The notes under the pieces were generated by a model. It ran no database searches. It was not told the DNA's origin and saw nothing but the letters and a program-made list of their open reading frames with translations. Positions 46,141 through 56,371 of a stretch of 64,000 bases of DNA are shown piece by piece. Position 1 is the first letter of the stretch. Each line of letters starts with the position of its first letter. Made by a program: the position numbers and the translations under genes. The stretch is from Nocardia uniformis NBRC 13702 (GTDB lineage: Bacteria; Actinomycetota; Actinomycetes; Mycobacteriales; Mycobacteriaceae): contig NZ_BDCE01000007.1 of NCBI RefSeq assembly GCF_001613345.1, positions 60,767 through 124,766 on the forward strand, in the 5' to 3' direction.

Positions 46141-48060
46141 ATGGACGAGACTTTCGACGACTACCTGGACGAAACCGGGATGATCGTGATTCCCGAGGGC
46201 CGTACCCTGGTCGATTACGTCGAGAAGCACACGGTCGGTAACGACGCCAATGATTTGGCGTACCGCTACATCGATTACTCGCGGGAGCGCGACGGCGAGT
46301 ACCAGGACCTCACCTGGAGTCAGTTCGGCACCCGGCTGCGCGCGGTGGCCGCCCGACTGCAGCAGGTGACCAAGCGCGGCGACCGGGTCGCGATCCTGGC
46401 ACCCCAGGGCCTGGACTACGTAATCTCCTTCTTCGCCGCCATCTACGCGGGTTGCATCTCGGTACCGCTGTTCGATCCGGACGAGCCGGGCCACACCGAC
46501 CGCCTGCACGCTGTACTCGGCGACTGCACGCCGTCGGCCATCCTGACGGCCAGCTCCTCCGCCGCGGGCGTGCGCCAGTTCTTCCGGGCACTGCCCGCCG
46601 CGCAGCGTCCGCGCATCATCGCGGTCGACGCCATCCCCGATGCCGTCGGCGAGAGCTGGATTCGTCCGGATATCTCCGTGGACGACATCGCCTATCTGCA
46701 GTACACCTCGGGTTCGACCCGGACCCCGGCCGGTGTGGAGATCACCCACCGCGGCGTGGGTACCAATCTGCTGCAGATGGTGCACGCGCTGGACCTGAAC
46801 TGGAGTTCACGCGGTGTCACCTGGCTGCCGCTGTTCCACGACATGGGTCTGCTGACGGTCATCCTGCCCGCGGTGGGCGGCAAATACATCACCATCATGT
46901 CGCCGTCGGCGTTCGTACGTCGCCCGTCGCGGTGGATCAATGAGCTGGCCGCCGTCGCAGACGGTGCCGGAACCTTCGCCGCCGCACCGAACTTCGCCTT
47001 CGAACATGCCGCCGCGCGCGGTCTGCCGAAGCAGGGCGAATCGCTGGACCTGTCCAATGTCATCGGCCTGATCAACGGTTCCGAACCAGTGACCGTCTCG
47101 TCGATGAAGAAGTTCAACGAGGCCTTCGCCCCGTACGGTCTGCCCAAGACCGCCATCAAGCCCTGCTACGGCATGGCCGAAGCCACCCTTTTCGTATCGG
47201 CCACCCGGCACGAGGACGAGGCCAAGGCCATCTACGTCGACCGCGACGAGATGAACGCGGGCCGCGTGCAGGTGGTGGAGCAGGGCACCCCGAACTCCAT
47301 CGCCCAGGTTTCCTGTGGCTACGTGGCGCATTCGCAGTGGGCGACCATTGTCGACGCGGACAGCATCGACTCCGAGGAGGGCGTGCGGGAGCTGCCGGAC
47401 GGCCACGTCGGCGAGATCTGGTTGCACGGCAATAACATCGGTGTCGGTTACTGGGGTCGCGAGGACGAAACCCAGAACACCTTCCGTAACCGCCTCGTCA
47501 ACCGCCTGCCCGCCGACAGCCACGCCGAGGGCACCCCGGCCGACGCCCACTGGATGCGGACCGGCGACTACGGCGTCTATATCGACGGCGAGCTCTACAT
47601 CACCGGTCGCGTCAAGGATCTGGTGATCGTCGACGGTCGCAATCACTACCCGCAGGATCTGGAGTACTCCGCGCAGGAGGCCTCCAAGGCGCTGCGGCCC
47701 GGCTTCGTCGCCGCCTTCGCGGTTCCGGCGAATCAGCTGCCCGCTGAAGTCTTTGCGGCGGACAGCCATTCGGGCCTGAAATACGATGCCGACGATGCTT
47801 CCGAGCAGTTGGTCATCGTGGCCGAGCGGGGTCCGGGCGCGGGCAAGGCCGATCCACTGCCGATTGCCGACGCGGTTCGCGCGGCCATCTCGCAGCGGCA
47901 CGGCGTGACCGCGCGTGACATCCTGCTCGTACCCGCGGGTTCGATTCCGCGCACCTCCAGTGGCAAGATCGCGCGCCGCGCGTGCAAGGCGGCATATGTG
48001 GAGGGCACCCTGCGCGGTGGTTACACCCAGCAAGCTTTCCCCGATGCACCCGAAGAGTAG
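46141..48060 (+). CDS. fadD32: Long-chain fatty-acid-AMP ligase FadD32
   Basis: This 639-residue acyl-AMP ligase activates the very long meromycolic chain as acyl-adenylate and loads it onto Pks13. Motifs: [22 protein letters not shown] (AMP-binding loop), [34 protein letters not shown] (A5), [37 protein letters not shown] (A7/A8, with the Asp and Arg ligands), and [15 protein letters not shown] (catalytic Lys). A FAAL-type profile and location directly before pks13 leave little doubt. The ATG at 46141 follows a GGAGGAGAAGAAGG ribosome site. Confidence 0.97.
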   Translation: MDETFDDYLDETGMIVIPEGRTLVDYVEKHTVGNDANDLAYRYIDYSRERDGEYQDLTWSQFGTRLRAVAARLQQVTKRGDRVAILAPQGLDYVISFFAAIYAGCISVPLFDPDEPGHTDRLHAVLGDCTPSAILTASSSAAGVRQFFRALPAAQRPRIIAVDAIPDAVGESWIRPDISVDDIAYLQYTSGSTRTPAGVEITHRGVGTNLLQMVHALDLNWSSRGVTWLPLFHDMGLLTVILPAVGGKYITIMSPSAFVRRPSRWINELAAVADGAGTFAAAPNFAFEHAAARGLPKQGESLDLSNVIGLINGSEPVTVSSMKKFNEAFAPYGLPKTAIKPCYGMAEATLFVSATRHEDEAKAIYVDRDEMNAGRVQVVEQGTPNSIAQVSCGYVAHSQWATIVDADSIDSEEGVRELPDGHVGEIWLHGNNIGVGYWGREDETQNTFRNRLVNRLPADSHAEGTPADAHWMRTGDYGVYIDGELYITGRVKDLVIVDGRNHYPQDLEYSAQEASKALRPGFVAAFAVPANQLPAEVFAADSHSGLKYDADDASEQLVIVAERGPGAGKADPLPIADAVRAAISQRHGVTARDILLVPAGSIPRTSSGKIARRACKAAYVEGTLRGGYTQQAFPDAPEE

Positions 48061-48112
48061 TGAGGCGTAGCCTCACAGGAAATGGCGCGGGCCCGGTGCG
48101 GTCCGCGCCATT
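48060..48112. terminator. Two adjacent hairpins between fadD32 and pks13
   Basis: GTGAGGC-GTA-GCCTCAC (48060-48076) is perfect. It is followed by AATGGCGCGG with CCGCGCCATT (48081-48112) around 12 bases. They could attenuate rather than fully stop transcription into pks13. Confidence 0.6.
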
Positions 48113-48163
48113 CACTGCATTAACTGCCGCGCACCCAACGCCTACAGGTAGCTTGAGGAATTG

Positions 48164-51100
48164 ATGGCTGAGAACGAGGGCAAGGCCCCCAACGACACGA
48201 CCGAGACCGCTGCGACCGAGGTAGTCGCGGCTACCGAACGGCCATCGGGTACCGATATGTCGGTATCTGAGCTGCGAGAATGGTTGCGGCGCTGGGTCGC
48301 CGACGCCACCGGTCAGCCATTGGAGCAGATCACGGTGGATCGGCCGATGGAGGAATTCGGCCTGGCCTCTCGGGATGCGCTCGCGCTCGGTGGAGATATC
48401 GAGGACCTCACCGGTGTGGTGTTGAACGCCACGGTCATTTACCAGCATCCGACCATCGCCTCGATCTCCGAGGTAATCATCAATGGTGAGCCGGATCTGC
48501 CTGCGGATGTCGCGGACGACTCCTTCTATACCGCTGGCTTTCAGCCGAACGAGGCGCACGATATCGCCATCGTCGGGTTGTCCACACGTTTGCCGGGTGC
48601 GGGGGATACCCCGGAGTCCACATGGGACTTCATCATCAACCGCGGTGACGCCATCCGCGACCTACCCGAGGGCCGCTGGGACGAGTTCAAGGGCGATCCG
48701 ATGGCCACCGCGGCCATTGAGAACGGCCGAACCAAGGGCGGCTACCTGGACCAGGAAGTGGTCAAGGGTTTCGATTCCGAGTTCTTCGCCATGTCGCCGA
48801 TCGAGGTCGAGCGGGTCGATCCGCAGCAGCGGCTCATGATGGAGCTCACCTGGGAAGCCTTGGAGCACGCGCGAATTCCCGCGAGTGACCTCAAGGGCGA
48901 ATCCGTGGGTGTGTTCGTCGGTTCGTCCACCAGCGATTTCATGATCGTCACGGCGATGGGGCTCGGCAAGGCGCCCGATCCGAATGTGCCGATGTCGGCC
49001 GAGGCATACGCCCTGCTGGGCGCATCGACGGGCATTATCGCCAACCGCGTCTCCTACTTCTTCGACTTCCGTGGCCCCTCGGTGACGATCGATACCGCCT
49101 GCTCGTCCACGCTGGTGGCGGTGCACGATGCGGTGCGCTCGCTGCGCAATGGTGATTCCGATGTGGCGCTGGCCGGTGGCGTGAATATGATTCTCGCGCC
49201 GATGGCGACGCTCGGCTTCGATATCAATGGCGCGGTCGCCAAGGACGGTCACATCAAGGCGTTCTCCTCCGATGCCGACGGCATGGTGCGCTCCGAGGGC
49301 GCTGGCCTGGTGGTGCTCAAGCGTCTGGCCGATGCCGAACGTGATGGCGACAAGGTCTACGCGGTCATCAAGGGTTCGGCGGTCAACAGTGACGGCCGCT
49401 CCAATGGCATCTTCGCGCCGAACCCGGATGCGCAGGCGGACGTCCTGCGCCGTGCCTACCGGGACGCCGGAATCGCCCCGTCCTCGGTCGATTACATCGA
49501 GGCGCACGGCACCGGCACCCTGATCGGCGACCCCATCGAGGCGGACGCGCTCGGCCGGGTGGTGGGACGCGGTCGTGACGCCGACAAACCCGCGCTGCTC
49601 GGTTCGGCCAAGACCAACTTCGGCCACCTGGAGTCCGGCGCGGGCGCGGCCAGCCTGGCCAAGATCGTTATGGCGTTGCAGCACAACGTTATTCCACCGA
49701 CTATCAACTACGCCGGGCCGAACCCGTACATCCCGTTCGACCAGGCGCACCTGAAGGTCGTCGACGAGCCCACCGAATTCCCGCGCTACAGCGGCAAGGC
49801 CACCATCGGCGTCTCCGGCTTCGGTTTCGGTGGCACCAATGCGCACCTGGTCATCCAGGAATACGTGCCGACCTCGACCGAAACGCCGCAGCCCGCCGCC
49901 ACCGAGGATGCGCGCGCGGACCTCGACACCGAGACCACCGATGTGGTCGTCGAAGCCGAGAAACTCCTCGAAGCCGTTGCGCCTGAACCGGAATGGGCCG
50001 AGCGGGCAGAGCCGCTCCCGGTCATCCTGCCGGTGTCGGCGTACATGCCGTCGCGTCGCCGTCGTGCCGCCACCGATCTCGCCGACTGGCTGGAGACCGA
50101 CGAGGGTAGCAACACCCCCCTCGAGGATGTGGCGCGTGCGCTGGCCAAGCGCAATCACGGTCGTTCGCGCGGCGTGGTTATCGCCAAGGACCATGCGGAA
50201 GCCGTCGCGGGTCTGCGCGCCATTGCCGAGGGCAAACCCGCCGCGGGCGTGTACACCGCCGATTCCCCGGCCGCCAAGGGTGCGCTGTGGGTGATGGCCG
50301 GTTTCGGTGCGCAGCACCGGAAGATGGGTAAGCAGCTCTACCAGGAGAATCGGATCTTCCGCGAGGCCGTCGACGAGGTCGACGAGCTGGTCGTGGACGA
50401 GGCCGGTTACTCGGTCAAGGAAATGATCCTCGACGACGAGCAGGATTGGGATATCGGTACCGGCCAGGTCGGTACCTTCACCATCCAGGTCGGTCTGGCC
50501 GCGGTACTGCGTCAGCACGGCGCGGAACCCGAAGGCGTTGTTGGTCATTCGCAGGGTGAGGTCGCGGGCGCGTACATCTCGGGTGGTCTGAACCTCGAGG
50601 ACGCCGTGCGCGTCATCTGTGCCCGCTCCCGGCTCATGGGTGAGGGCGAGGCCATGATCACCGATGATCAGGTCCGCAATATGGCTCTGCTCGAATACAG
50701 CGCCGAGGATATCGAGAAGGCGCTGCCGGAATACCCGGACCTGGAGGTCGCGGTGTACGCCGCGCCCACCAATACCGTGATCGGCGGTCCGCCGGATCAG
50801 GTACACGCGCTGGTCGCCCGCGCCGAAGCCGAGGGCAAATTCGCGCGCGTGCTACAGACCCGCGGCGCGGGCCACACCTCCCAAATGGATGTGCTGCTCG
50901 GCGAATTGGCCGCCGAGCTGGCCGGTATCGAACCGACCAAGATGAAGGCCGATCTGTACTCCACCGTCCACAAGGACGGCGTGTACCGCGCGGGCCACGA
51001 TCCGGTGCACGATGTGGACTACTGGGTCAGGAATATGCGTGGCTCGGTGTACTTCACCTATGCCGTGCGCCAGGCCGTGGACACCGGTATCACGACCTTC

Positions 51101-53410
51101 CTGGAGCTGGCACCCAATTCCGTTGCGCTCATGCAGGTGCTGGGCACCACCTACGCGGCGGGCGTGCACAATGCCGCGCTCATTCCGACGCTCAAGCGCA
51201 AGGAAGACGAGTCGGCGGCCATTATTACGGCGCTGGCACAGCTCTACGTCAACGGCCACAAGGTGGACCTGTCGTCGCTGCTGACCGACGGCGCGTACGC
51301 GAACATTCCGCGAACCGCGTTCCTGCGCAAGCAGTACTGGCCCAAGGTCGGTATGGCCTCGGGTTCGGGCAATGGCCGGATTCCGGGCTCGCATGTGGCG
51401 CTGCCGGACGGCCGCCACGTGTGGGAGGTGCAGGCCGAGGTCGTGACCGATCTGAGCCTGCTGGTGCAGGCCGCTGCCGCGCAGGTGCTTTCGGATGTGA
51501 CATCGGGCGCCTCGTACGCCTACGGCCAGATTCCGACCTCCGGAACGCTGACCACCACGCTCACCCCGTATCCGGGTGGAGCGGCGGCGCAGGTCCACGC
51601 CAAGGCGGGCACCGCCTTCACACTGCTGTTCGACGGTGTCGTCACCTCCGGTGCCGCACTGCCGGAACCCGTTGCCGTGCCGTCGATCACCGCGCAGGCG
51701 GAAAAGCCCGCCGCCGAGGATGCCGTGGTCACCCCCGCCGGTGATCGCTGGGACCCCAATGGCACCCAGACCGTGGAGCAACGCCTGGCGCTCATTGCCG
51801 CCGAATCCATGGGCTACTCCGTCGAGGACCTCCCCATGGAGATCCCGCTCATGGAGCTCGGCCTCGATTCGCTGATGGCCATGCGCATCAAGAACCGCGT
51901 CGAATACGAATTCGATATCCCGCAGCTGCAGATCCAGGCCGTGCGCGACGCCAGCCTCCTCGAGGTCGGCAAGGTGCTGCGCTACGCCATCGAGCACCGT
52001 GACGAGCTGCAGGCCATGGCCGAACGCCAGGCCGCCGGTGAGGGCGAGCTCGCGGTGGACAGCGATTTCGTCTCCGCCGCCCGTGCCGCCATGGCGGCCG
52101 GTACCGACCCGCTCGCCGCCGTGGCGGAAGTCAAGCAGCTCAGCGGTGTGGATTCCGGCCAAGAGCACGCCGGAATGACGGATGCCGCACCTTCGTCGTC
52201 GGATGTGGACACCTCGCCCTCGTCATCCCGGCATGCTCTTGGCCGGGATCCACAATCCGCCGAGGTCGAAGCCCCGACCACCGCGGCCGATTTCGAGGCG
52301 GCACCGCCGCCAGCGGAGACCGACCGGGACAATGTTCCGCCGCGGCATGCCGCCGAACGGCTCGTCTTCGCCGCGTGGGCGATGGTGACCGGTAAGACGC
52401 CGGGCGGCATCTTCAACAACCTGCCGGTCCTGGACGAGGCGACCATGACGAAGCTGGCCGCGCGGCTGTCGGAGCGGGTCAAGGCCGAGGTCGATATCGA
52501 AGAGCTGCGCGATTGCGAAACCATCGAGCAGATGGCCGAAATCGTTGCCCGCTACCAGGAGAACGGCAATGACGTCGATGGTTTCGTGCGCACGCTGCGT
52601 GCGAAGGATCCCGCGTCGAATGCCGTGCCGGTCTTCGTATTCCACGCTTCCGGCGGTAACACCCTGGTCTACGAGCCGCTGCTGAAGCGGCTGCCCGAAG
52701 GTACGCCCATGTACGGCTTCGAGCGGGTCGAGGGCACCATCGAAGAGCGTGCCCGCCAGTACATTCCGGAGATTCGGAAGATCCAGCCGGAGGGTCCGTA
52801 CATTCTGTACGGCTGGTCGCTGGGCGCAGTGTTCGCGCTGAATGTCGCGCAGATCATGCGTGCCGAGGGCGCGGATGTGCGCGAGGTGGGTCTGATCGAC
52901 CTGGCGATTCCGACCGAGCTGGAGAACGACACACTGGCGGGGCGGATGGACCGTATGCGCCGCTACCAGTCCTTCGCCAAGAAGACCTACGGCTTCGATG
53001 GTGAGCTCGACGAGGAACAGTTGGAGGAACTGGCTGCCGCTACCGACTCCGAACAGATCAATATCATTACGGAGCTGGTGAGATTCGCGGATGTCAAGAT
53101 TCCGGGTGGTGCGCTCGAGCATCAGCGCACATCCTGGCTCGACAGCCGTGAGCTGCAGAAGATCACCCCGTCGCGTTACGAAGGTCACGTGGTTCTTTAC
53201 CTCGCCGACCGCTACCACGACGGCATTATCGAGCTGGAGCCGCGATTCGCTGATAGGTTGCCCAATGGCGGCTGGGGCGAGCACATCTCGGACCTGGAGA
53301 TCATCCACATCCCGGGTGATCACCTGCAAATCATCGACGAACCGCGTATCGCCACCATTGGAGCCGACCTCACCAAAAAGCTTGCCGAGATCGACACGAC
53401 CGCGAAATAA
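48164..53410 (+). CDS. pks13: Polyketide synthase Pks13 (mycolate condensase)
   Basis: This 1748-residue type I synthase condenses the two activated chains to the mycolic beta-ketoester. Domain order: N-terminal carrier domain (Ser69 in EFGLASRDAL), ketosynthase (about 130-560; Cys313 in DTACSST, His in EAHGTGT and NFGHLES), acyltransferase (Ser796 in GHSQGEVAGAY), C-terminal carrier domain (Ser1236 in ELGLDSLMAM), and thioesterase (Ser1552 in GWSLG, His in GDHLQI). No reductive domains, as expected. Between the second carrier and the thioesterase, at residues 1329-1364, lies an inverted pair of palindromic mini-elements read as VDSGQEHAGMT and SSRHALGRDPQ. The ATG at 48164 follows TTGAGGAA. 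M. tuberculosis Pks13 has 1733 residues. Confidence 0.98.
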   Translation: MAENEGKAPNDTTETAATEVVAATERPSGTDMSVSELREWLRRWVADATGQPLEQITVDRPMEEFGLASRDALALGGDIEDLTGVVLNATVIYQHPTIASISEVIINGEPDLPADVADDSFYTAGFQPNEAHDIAIVGLSTRLPGAGDTPESTWDFIINRGDAIRDLPEGRWDEFKGDPMATAAIENGRTKGGYLDQEVVKGFDSEFFAMSPIEVERVDPQQRLMMELTWEALEHARIPASDLKGESVGVFVGSSTSDFMIVTAMGLGKAPDPNVPMSAEAYALLGASTGIIANRVSYFFDFRGPSVTIDTACSSTLVAVHDAVRSLRNGDSDVALAGGVNMILAPMATLGFDINGAVAKDGHIKAFSSDADGMVRSEGAGLVVLKRLADAERDGDKVYAVIKGSAVNSDGRSNGIFAPNPDAQADVLRRAYRDAGIAPSSVDYIEAHGTGTLIGDPIEADALGRVVGRGRDADKPALLGSAKTNFGHLESGAGAASLAKIVMALQHNVIPPTINYAGPNPYIPFDQAHLKVVDEPTEFPRYSGKATIGVSGFGFGGTNAHLVIQEYVPTSTETPQPAATEDARADLDTETTDVVVEAEKLLEAVAPEPEWAERAEPLPVILPVSAYMPSRRRRAATDLADWLETDEGSNTPLEDVARALAKRNHGRSRGVVIAKDHAEAVAGLRAIAEGKPAAGVYTADSPAAKGALWVMAGFGAQHRKMGKQLYQENRIFREAVDEVDELVVDEAGYSVKEMILDDEQDWDIGTGQVGTFTIQVGLAAVLRQHGAEPEGVVGHSQGEVAGAYISGGLNLEDAVRVICARSRLMGEGEAMITDDQVRNMALLEYSAEDIEKALPEYPDLEVAVYAAPTNTVIGGPPDQVHALVARAEAEGKFARVLQTRGAGHTSQMDVLLGELAAELAGIEPTKMKADLYSTVHKDGVYRAGHDPVHDVDYWVRNMRGSVYFTYAVRQAVDTGITTFLELAPNSVALMQVLGTTYAAGVHNAALIPTLKRKEDESAAIITALAQLYVNGHKVDLSSLLTDGAYANIPRTAFLRKQYWPKVGMASGSGNGRIPGSHVALPDGRHVWEVQAEVVTDLSLLVQAAAAQVLSDVTSGASYAYGQIPTSGTLTTTLTPYPGGAAAQVHAKAGTAFTLLFDGVVTSGAALPEPVAVPSITAQAEKPAAEDAVVTPAGDRWDPNGTQTVEQRLALIAAESMGYSVEDLPMEIPLMELGLDSLMAMRIKNRVEYEFDIPQLQIQAVRDASLLEVGKVLRYAIEHRDELQAMAERQAAGEGELAVDSDFVSAARAAMAAGTDPLAAVAEVKQLSGVDSGQEHAGMTDAAPSSSDVDTSPSSSRHALGRDPQSAEVEAPTTAADFEAAPPPAETDRDNVPPRHAAERLVFAAWAMVTGKTPGGIFNNLPVLDEATMTKLAARLSERVKAEVDIEELRDCETIEQMAEIVARYQENGNDVDGFVRTLRAKDPASNAVPVFVFHASGGNTLVYEPLLKRLPEGTPMYGFERVEGTIEERARQYIPEIRKIQPEGPYILYGWSLGAVFALNVAQIMRAEGADVREVGLIDLAIPTELENDTLAGRMDRMRRYQSFAKKTYGFDGELDEEQLEELAAATDSEQINIITELVRFADVKIPGGALEHQRTSWLDSRELQKITPSRYEGHVVLYLADRYHDGIIELEPRFADRLPNGGWGEHISDLEIIHIPGDHLQIIDEPRIATIGADLTKKLAEIDTTAK
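52148..52253. repeat. Palindromic mini-element, inverted pair inside pks13
   Basis: Reverse unit 52148-52179, 42-base spacer, forward unit 52222-52253: the order is the opposite of the pairs in aftB and at 19083. The frame is kept throughout. It lies in the linker between carrier domain and thioesterase, a Ser/Pro/Ala-rich region. Confidence 0.88.
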
Positions 53411-53461
53411 CCCGGTCGCGCAACAGGTTCTGCGAAAGTAGGTACAGCCGAAAGGGGACCA

Positions 53462-55006
53462 GTGAGCACCACCGCCGAAAAACTCGCGGACCTTCGACAG
53501 AAGCTGGACGTCGCGAGGGAACCGGCGGGCGAAGCGGGGATCGCGAAGCGGGCACGGAAGGGCATCCCTTCCGCCCGCGACCGGATCAATATGCTCCTGG
53601 ATCCGGGCACCTTCGTGGAAATCGGTGCGCTGGTACGCAATCCCGGTGATAAGAAGGCGCTGTACGGCGATGGCGTGGTCACCGGGCACGGGCTGGTGGA
53701 CGGTCGCCCGGTAGCGGTGTTCTCCCACGATCAAACCGTGTACGGCGGTTCGGTCGGTGAGATGTTCGGCCGAAAAGTGGCCGCCATCATGGAATTCGCC
53801 GCCAAAATGGGCTGCCCGGTGGTCGGTATCAACGACTCCGGCGGCGCGCGCGTGCAGGAGGCCGTCACCTCACTGGCCTGGTACGCCGAACTCGGCCGCC
53901 GCCAGGAACCGCTGTCCGGACTGGTCCCGCAGATCTCCATGATTCTCGGAAGTTGCGCCGGCGGTGCGGTTTACGCGCCCATCAATACCGATGTGGTGGT
54001 GGCCACCGAGGCCGCCTATATGTTCGTCACCGGACCCAAGGTAATTCGCGAGGTCACCGGCGAGGATGTCAGCCTCGAGGAACTCGGCGGTGCGCACAGT
54101 CAGGCCCAGTACGGCAATATCCACCATGTCGCCAAGGACGAGTCGGCGGCCTTCGAGTGGGTCCGCCACTATCTTTCGTACCTACCGTCCAGCTGCCAGG
54201 AACTGCCGCCGATCGTGAATCCCGGTCTGGAGCCGGAGATTACCGAATCCGATCGCGAACTCGACACCTTTGTTCCGGATGCCGACAATGCCGGATACGA
54301 CATGCACGAGATTCTGCTACGCATCTTCGATGACGGTGATTTCCACGAATTCGGGGAATCCGCAGGGCGAAACATTATCTGCGGCTACGCCCGGGTGGAC
54401 GGCCGTAGCGTCGGCGTGGTCGCCAATCAGCCCATGGTCTACGCCGGGGCCCTGGACGCCCGCGCCTCCGATAAGGCCGCGCACTTCATCCGAATCTGCG
54501 ACGCGTTCGAAATCCCGCTGGTGTTCGTCGTGGACACCCCCGGTTTCCTACCCGGGGTGGAGCAGGAGAAGATCGGCGTCATCAAACGCGGCGGCCGGTT
54601 CCTGTTCTCCTTCGTGGAAGCGACGGTACCCAAGGTCACCGTTGTTATTCGAAAGTCCTACGGCGGCGGCTACGCGGTCATGGGCTCGAAGCAGCTCGGC
54701 GCGGACGTCAATCTCGCCTGGCCGACCGCCCGCATTGCCGTTATGGGCGCGGAAAGCGCCGTCAGCCTCATCGGCGCGAAGACCATCGACGCGGCTCCGG
54801 AAGAGCAGCGCACCGCGATTCGCCAACAGATGATCGACTTCTACAACGCCACCGTCGCGACCCCGTGGGTAGCGGCCGAACGCGGCTATATCGACGCCGT
54901 CATCGAGCCCGCCACCACCCGCCTGGAGATCCGTAAGGCCCTCCACCTGCTCCGGGACAAGACGATCGCGCGCAACCCCCGCAAGCACCATCTGTTGCCG
55001 CTCTGA
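53462..55006 (+). CDS. accD4: Acyl-CoA carboxylase beta subunit AccD4
   Basis: The 514-residue carboxyltransferase subunit makes the long-chain carboxyacyl-CoA that Pks13 uses as extender. Motifs: [42 protein letters not shown] (acyl-CoA oxyanion pocket), [38 protein letters not shown] and [32 protein letters not shown] (biotin pocket). It starts with a GTG at 53462, 51 bases after the pks13 stop, with AAAGGGG upstream, so it belongs to the fadD32-pks13-accD4 unit. M. tuberculosis AccD4 has 522 residues. Confidence 0.96.
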   Translation: MSTTAEKLADLRQKLDVAREPAGEAGIAKRARKGIPSARDRINMLLDPGTFVEIGALVRNPGDKKALYGDGVVTGHGLVDGRPVAVFSHDQTVYGGSVGEMFGRKVAAIMEFAAKMGCPVVGINDSGGARVQEAVTSLAWYAELGRRQEPLSGLVPQISMILGSCAGGAVYAPINTDVVVATEAAYMFVTGPKVIREVTGEDVSLEELGGAHSQAQYGNIHHVAKDESAAFEWVRHYLSYLPSSCQELPPIVNPGLEPEITESDRELDTFVPDADNAGYDMHEILLRIFDDGDFHEFGESAGRNIICGYARVDGRSVGVVANQPMVYAGALDARASDKAAHFIRICDAFEIPLVFVVDTPGFLPGVEQEKIGVIKRGGRFLFSFVEATVPKVTVVIRKSYGGGYAVMGSKQLGADVNLAWPTARIAVMGAESAVSLIGAKTIDAAPEEQRTAIRQQMIDFYNATVATPWVAAERGYIDAVIEPATTRLEIRKALHLLRDKTIARNPRKHHLLPL

Positions 55007-55018
55007 TGACCCGGTGGC

Positions 55019-55055
55019 GTCTCGCGCCCACCGCCTACCGGGATGGGCGCGAGAC
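55019..55055. terminator. Terminator after accD4
   Basis: GTCTCGCGCCCA and TGGGCGCGAGAC form a perfect 12-base stem around 13 bases, starting 13 bases after the stop. Confidence 0.85.
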
Positions 55056-55250
55056 TTCTCGTATCCAATTGCAGCACGAGTTGCCTTCGGGCACGCCGAT
55101 ATTACAAAAGCTGTGCTGTCGCCGTCGCGTGTCGGAGCGGCGACCGGCCGGTGGCGACGCGCTTCACCAGGTGGTTGGCGCTTGGATCACGCCACGCCCA
55201 ATTACGCCGAATCGGTCGGCCGACCCATCCGTATATGAGAGCCTTCAGCT

Positions 55251-55454
55251 ATGACCAGCTCACCGAAGGCCGTACTGGAAGGCGGGCCTGACGGCCTGAA
55301 GACGCGGATCGTCCCGATCACGCCGCCTGGCATCGAGTTGCGGGTGGCCTTCGACGACGGCTACGAACGGTTCAAAGTGACAACGCGCTGGCAGGACACC
55401 CCGGAGGGGAATCTTCCGGTCTACGAGTGGGTGGCACATATACCGGCGGGGTGA
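55251..55454 (+). CDS. Small DUF5988-like protein
   Basis: This 67-residue protein contains KAVLEGGPDGL near the N-terminus, the marker of the DUF5988 family of tiny actinobacterial proteins. A central basic/hydrophobic strand (TRIVPITPPGIELRV) and GYERFKVTTRW, with C-terminal YEWVAHIPAG, follow. DUF5988 proteins are often found near secondary-metabolite or regulatory genes; no function is known. The ATG at 55251 has GAGAG about 12 bases upstream. It is isolated, with 170 bases before the toxin-antitoxin genes in which I see only the inverted repeat at 55577. Confidence 0.6.
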   Translation: MTSSPKAVLEGGPDGLKTRIVPITPPGIELRVAFDDGYERFKVTTRWQDTPEGNLPVYEWVAHIPAG

Positions 55455-55576
55455 ATTCAGGAGTGCTGGGCACGGCGAATGGGTTGCCGCGTCGGTACCT
55501 GCACCTGCTCGCGTAGTCGCTGTTCCCGCACCACTTGCCCAGCTTCCTTCCGGATCCGAATGAGAGATGATGGCAG

Positions 55577-55618
55577 CACTTCCCTGTTGCTATCATTGAT
55601 GGCGGACAGAAGGAAGTG
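55577..55618. promoter_or_regulatory. Inverted repeat upstream of the antitoxin gene, possible autoregulation site
   Basis: CACTTCC (55577-55583) and GGAAGTG (55612-55618) are perfect inverted arms 28 bases apart, ending 8 bases before the antitoxin start. TGATGGCAG also occurs at both sides. FitA-like antitoxins bind such split inverted repeats to repress their operon. Confidence 0.5.
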
Positions 55619-55625
55619 ATGGCAG

Positions 55626-55880
55626 ATGAAGAACGTGACAGTGCGGAACCTGAGCGATGAAGTACATCGTGCGATCCGTCAGCGCGCGGCCGCGCATGGC
55701 CGCAGCGCCGAGGCGGAGATTCGCGCGATCCTCACCGACGCCGTGCAACCGGCCGAGCGGATCAAGCTCGGATCGTTGCTAGCCAGCGTCATCAGTCGGG
55801 AGCACCGGCTCACCGACGACGAGCAGTCCACCATGTTCGCCCGTGACCGAACCCCGGCCGAACCCATGGGGTTCGACTAG
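55626..55880 (+). CDS. FitA/VapB-like ribbon-helix-helix antitoxin
   Basis: The 84-residue protein begins MKNVTVRNLSDEVHRAIRQRAAAHGRSAEAEIRAIL, the FitA-like Arc/RHH DNA-binding fold: a strand contacting the DNA groove, then two helices. The C-terminal half (GSLLASVISREHRLTDDEQ, FARDRTPAEPMGFD) is the part that wraps and blocks the toxin. Its stop overlaps the start of the PIN toxin by one base. This gene pair is a classic type II system; the antitoxin complex is expected to repress its own promoter. Confidence 0.92.
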   Translation: MKNVTVRNLSDEVHRAIRQRAAAHGRSAEAEIRAILTDAVQPAERIKLGSLLASVISREHRLTDDEQSTMFARDRTPAEPMGFD

Positions 55881-56296
55881 TGATCATTCTCGACACCAAT
55901 GTCATCAGCGAGTCCACCAACAAAGCACCCGATGCGCGGGTCATGGAGTGGCTCGATGCCCAGACCGTCGAAACCTTGTTCCTGTCCGCGGTCACCGTTG
56001 GCGAACTCCGGTATGGCATCGCCGCTATGCCAGCCGGACGACGCCATGACGAGTACGTCGAGTGGCTGGAGAACTGCACCCTGCCGGTGTTCTCCGGTCG
56101 CATTCTGCCCTACGACCTAGCCGCCACCGCTGAATACGTACGTCTGATGTCTACTGCCCGCGCCGCCGGACTGGCGATCGGCACCGCCGACGGCATGATC
56201 GCCGCCACGGCCGCTGCCACGGGTTTCACCGTAGCCACTCGCGACACTTCGCCCTTCGAGGCGGCCGGAGTAGCCACCATCGACCCATGGCGGTAG
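55880..56296 (+). CDS. PIN-domain toxin (VapC/FitB-like ribonuclease)
   Basis: This 138-residue PIN nuclease has the acidic residues IILDTNVISE (first Asp), FLSAVTVGELRYGIAAMP (Glu), GLAIGTADGMIAATAAATG (Asp) and VATRDTSPF (Asp), as in FitB. Such toxins cut tRNA or rRNA when freed from the antitoxin. It starts with a GTG at 55880 overlapping the antitoxin stop. It converges on the emb gene across a shared terminator. The pair is intact and probably active. Confidence 0.93.
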   Translation: MIILDTNVISESTNKAPDARVMEWLDAQTVETLFLSAVTVGELRYGIAAMPAGRRHDEYVEWLENCTLPVFSGRILPYDLAATAEYVRLMSTARAAGLAIGTADGMIAATAAATGFTVATRDTSPFEAAGVATIDPWR

Positions 56297-56317
56297 CTCA
56301 CTGTCGAAACCAGCAAC

Positions 56318-56349
56318 GTGCCCCCTTCCTAGTCGTGGGAAGGGGGCAC
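56318..56349. terminator. Shared convergent terminator
   Basis: GTGCCCCCTTCC and GGAAGGGGGCAC pair perfectly around TAGTCGTG, 22 bases after the toxin gene and 23 bases before the end of the opposing emb gene. Confidence 0.88.
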
Positions 56350-56371
56350 GAGGTGTCGGAGGTGGGACTCG

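Noticed and set aside
48662..50806. A 714-codon open frame antisense to pks13
   Set aside because: It is the mirror of a strongly coding GC-rich gene; its residues are His/Arg/Gly-rich without motifs, as expected for a shadow frame. The same holds for 7269-8894, 19476-21335, 29291-31012 and 46807-48033.
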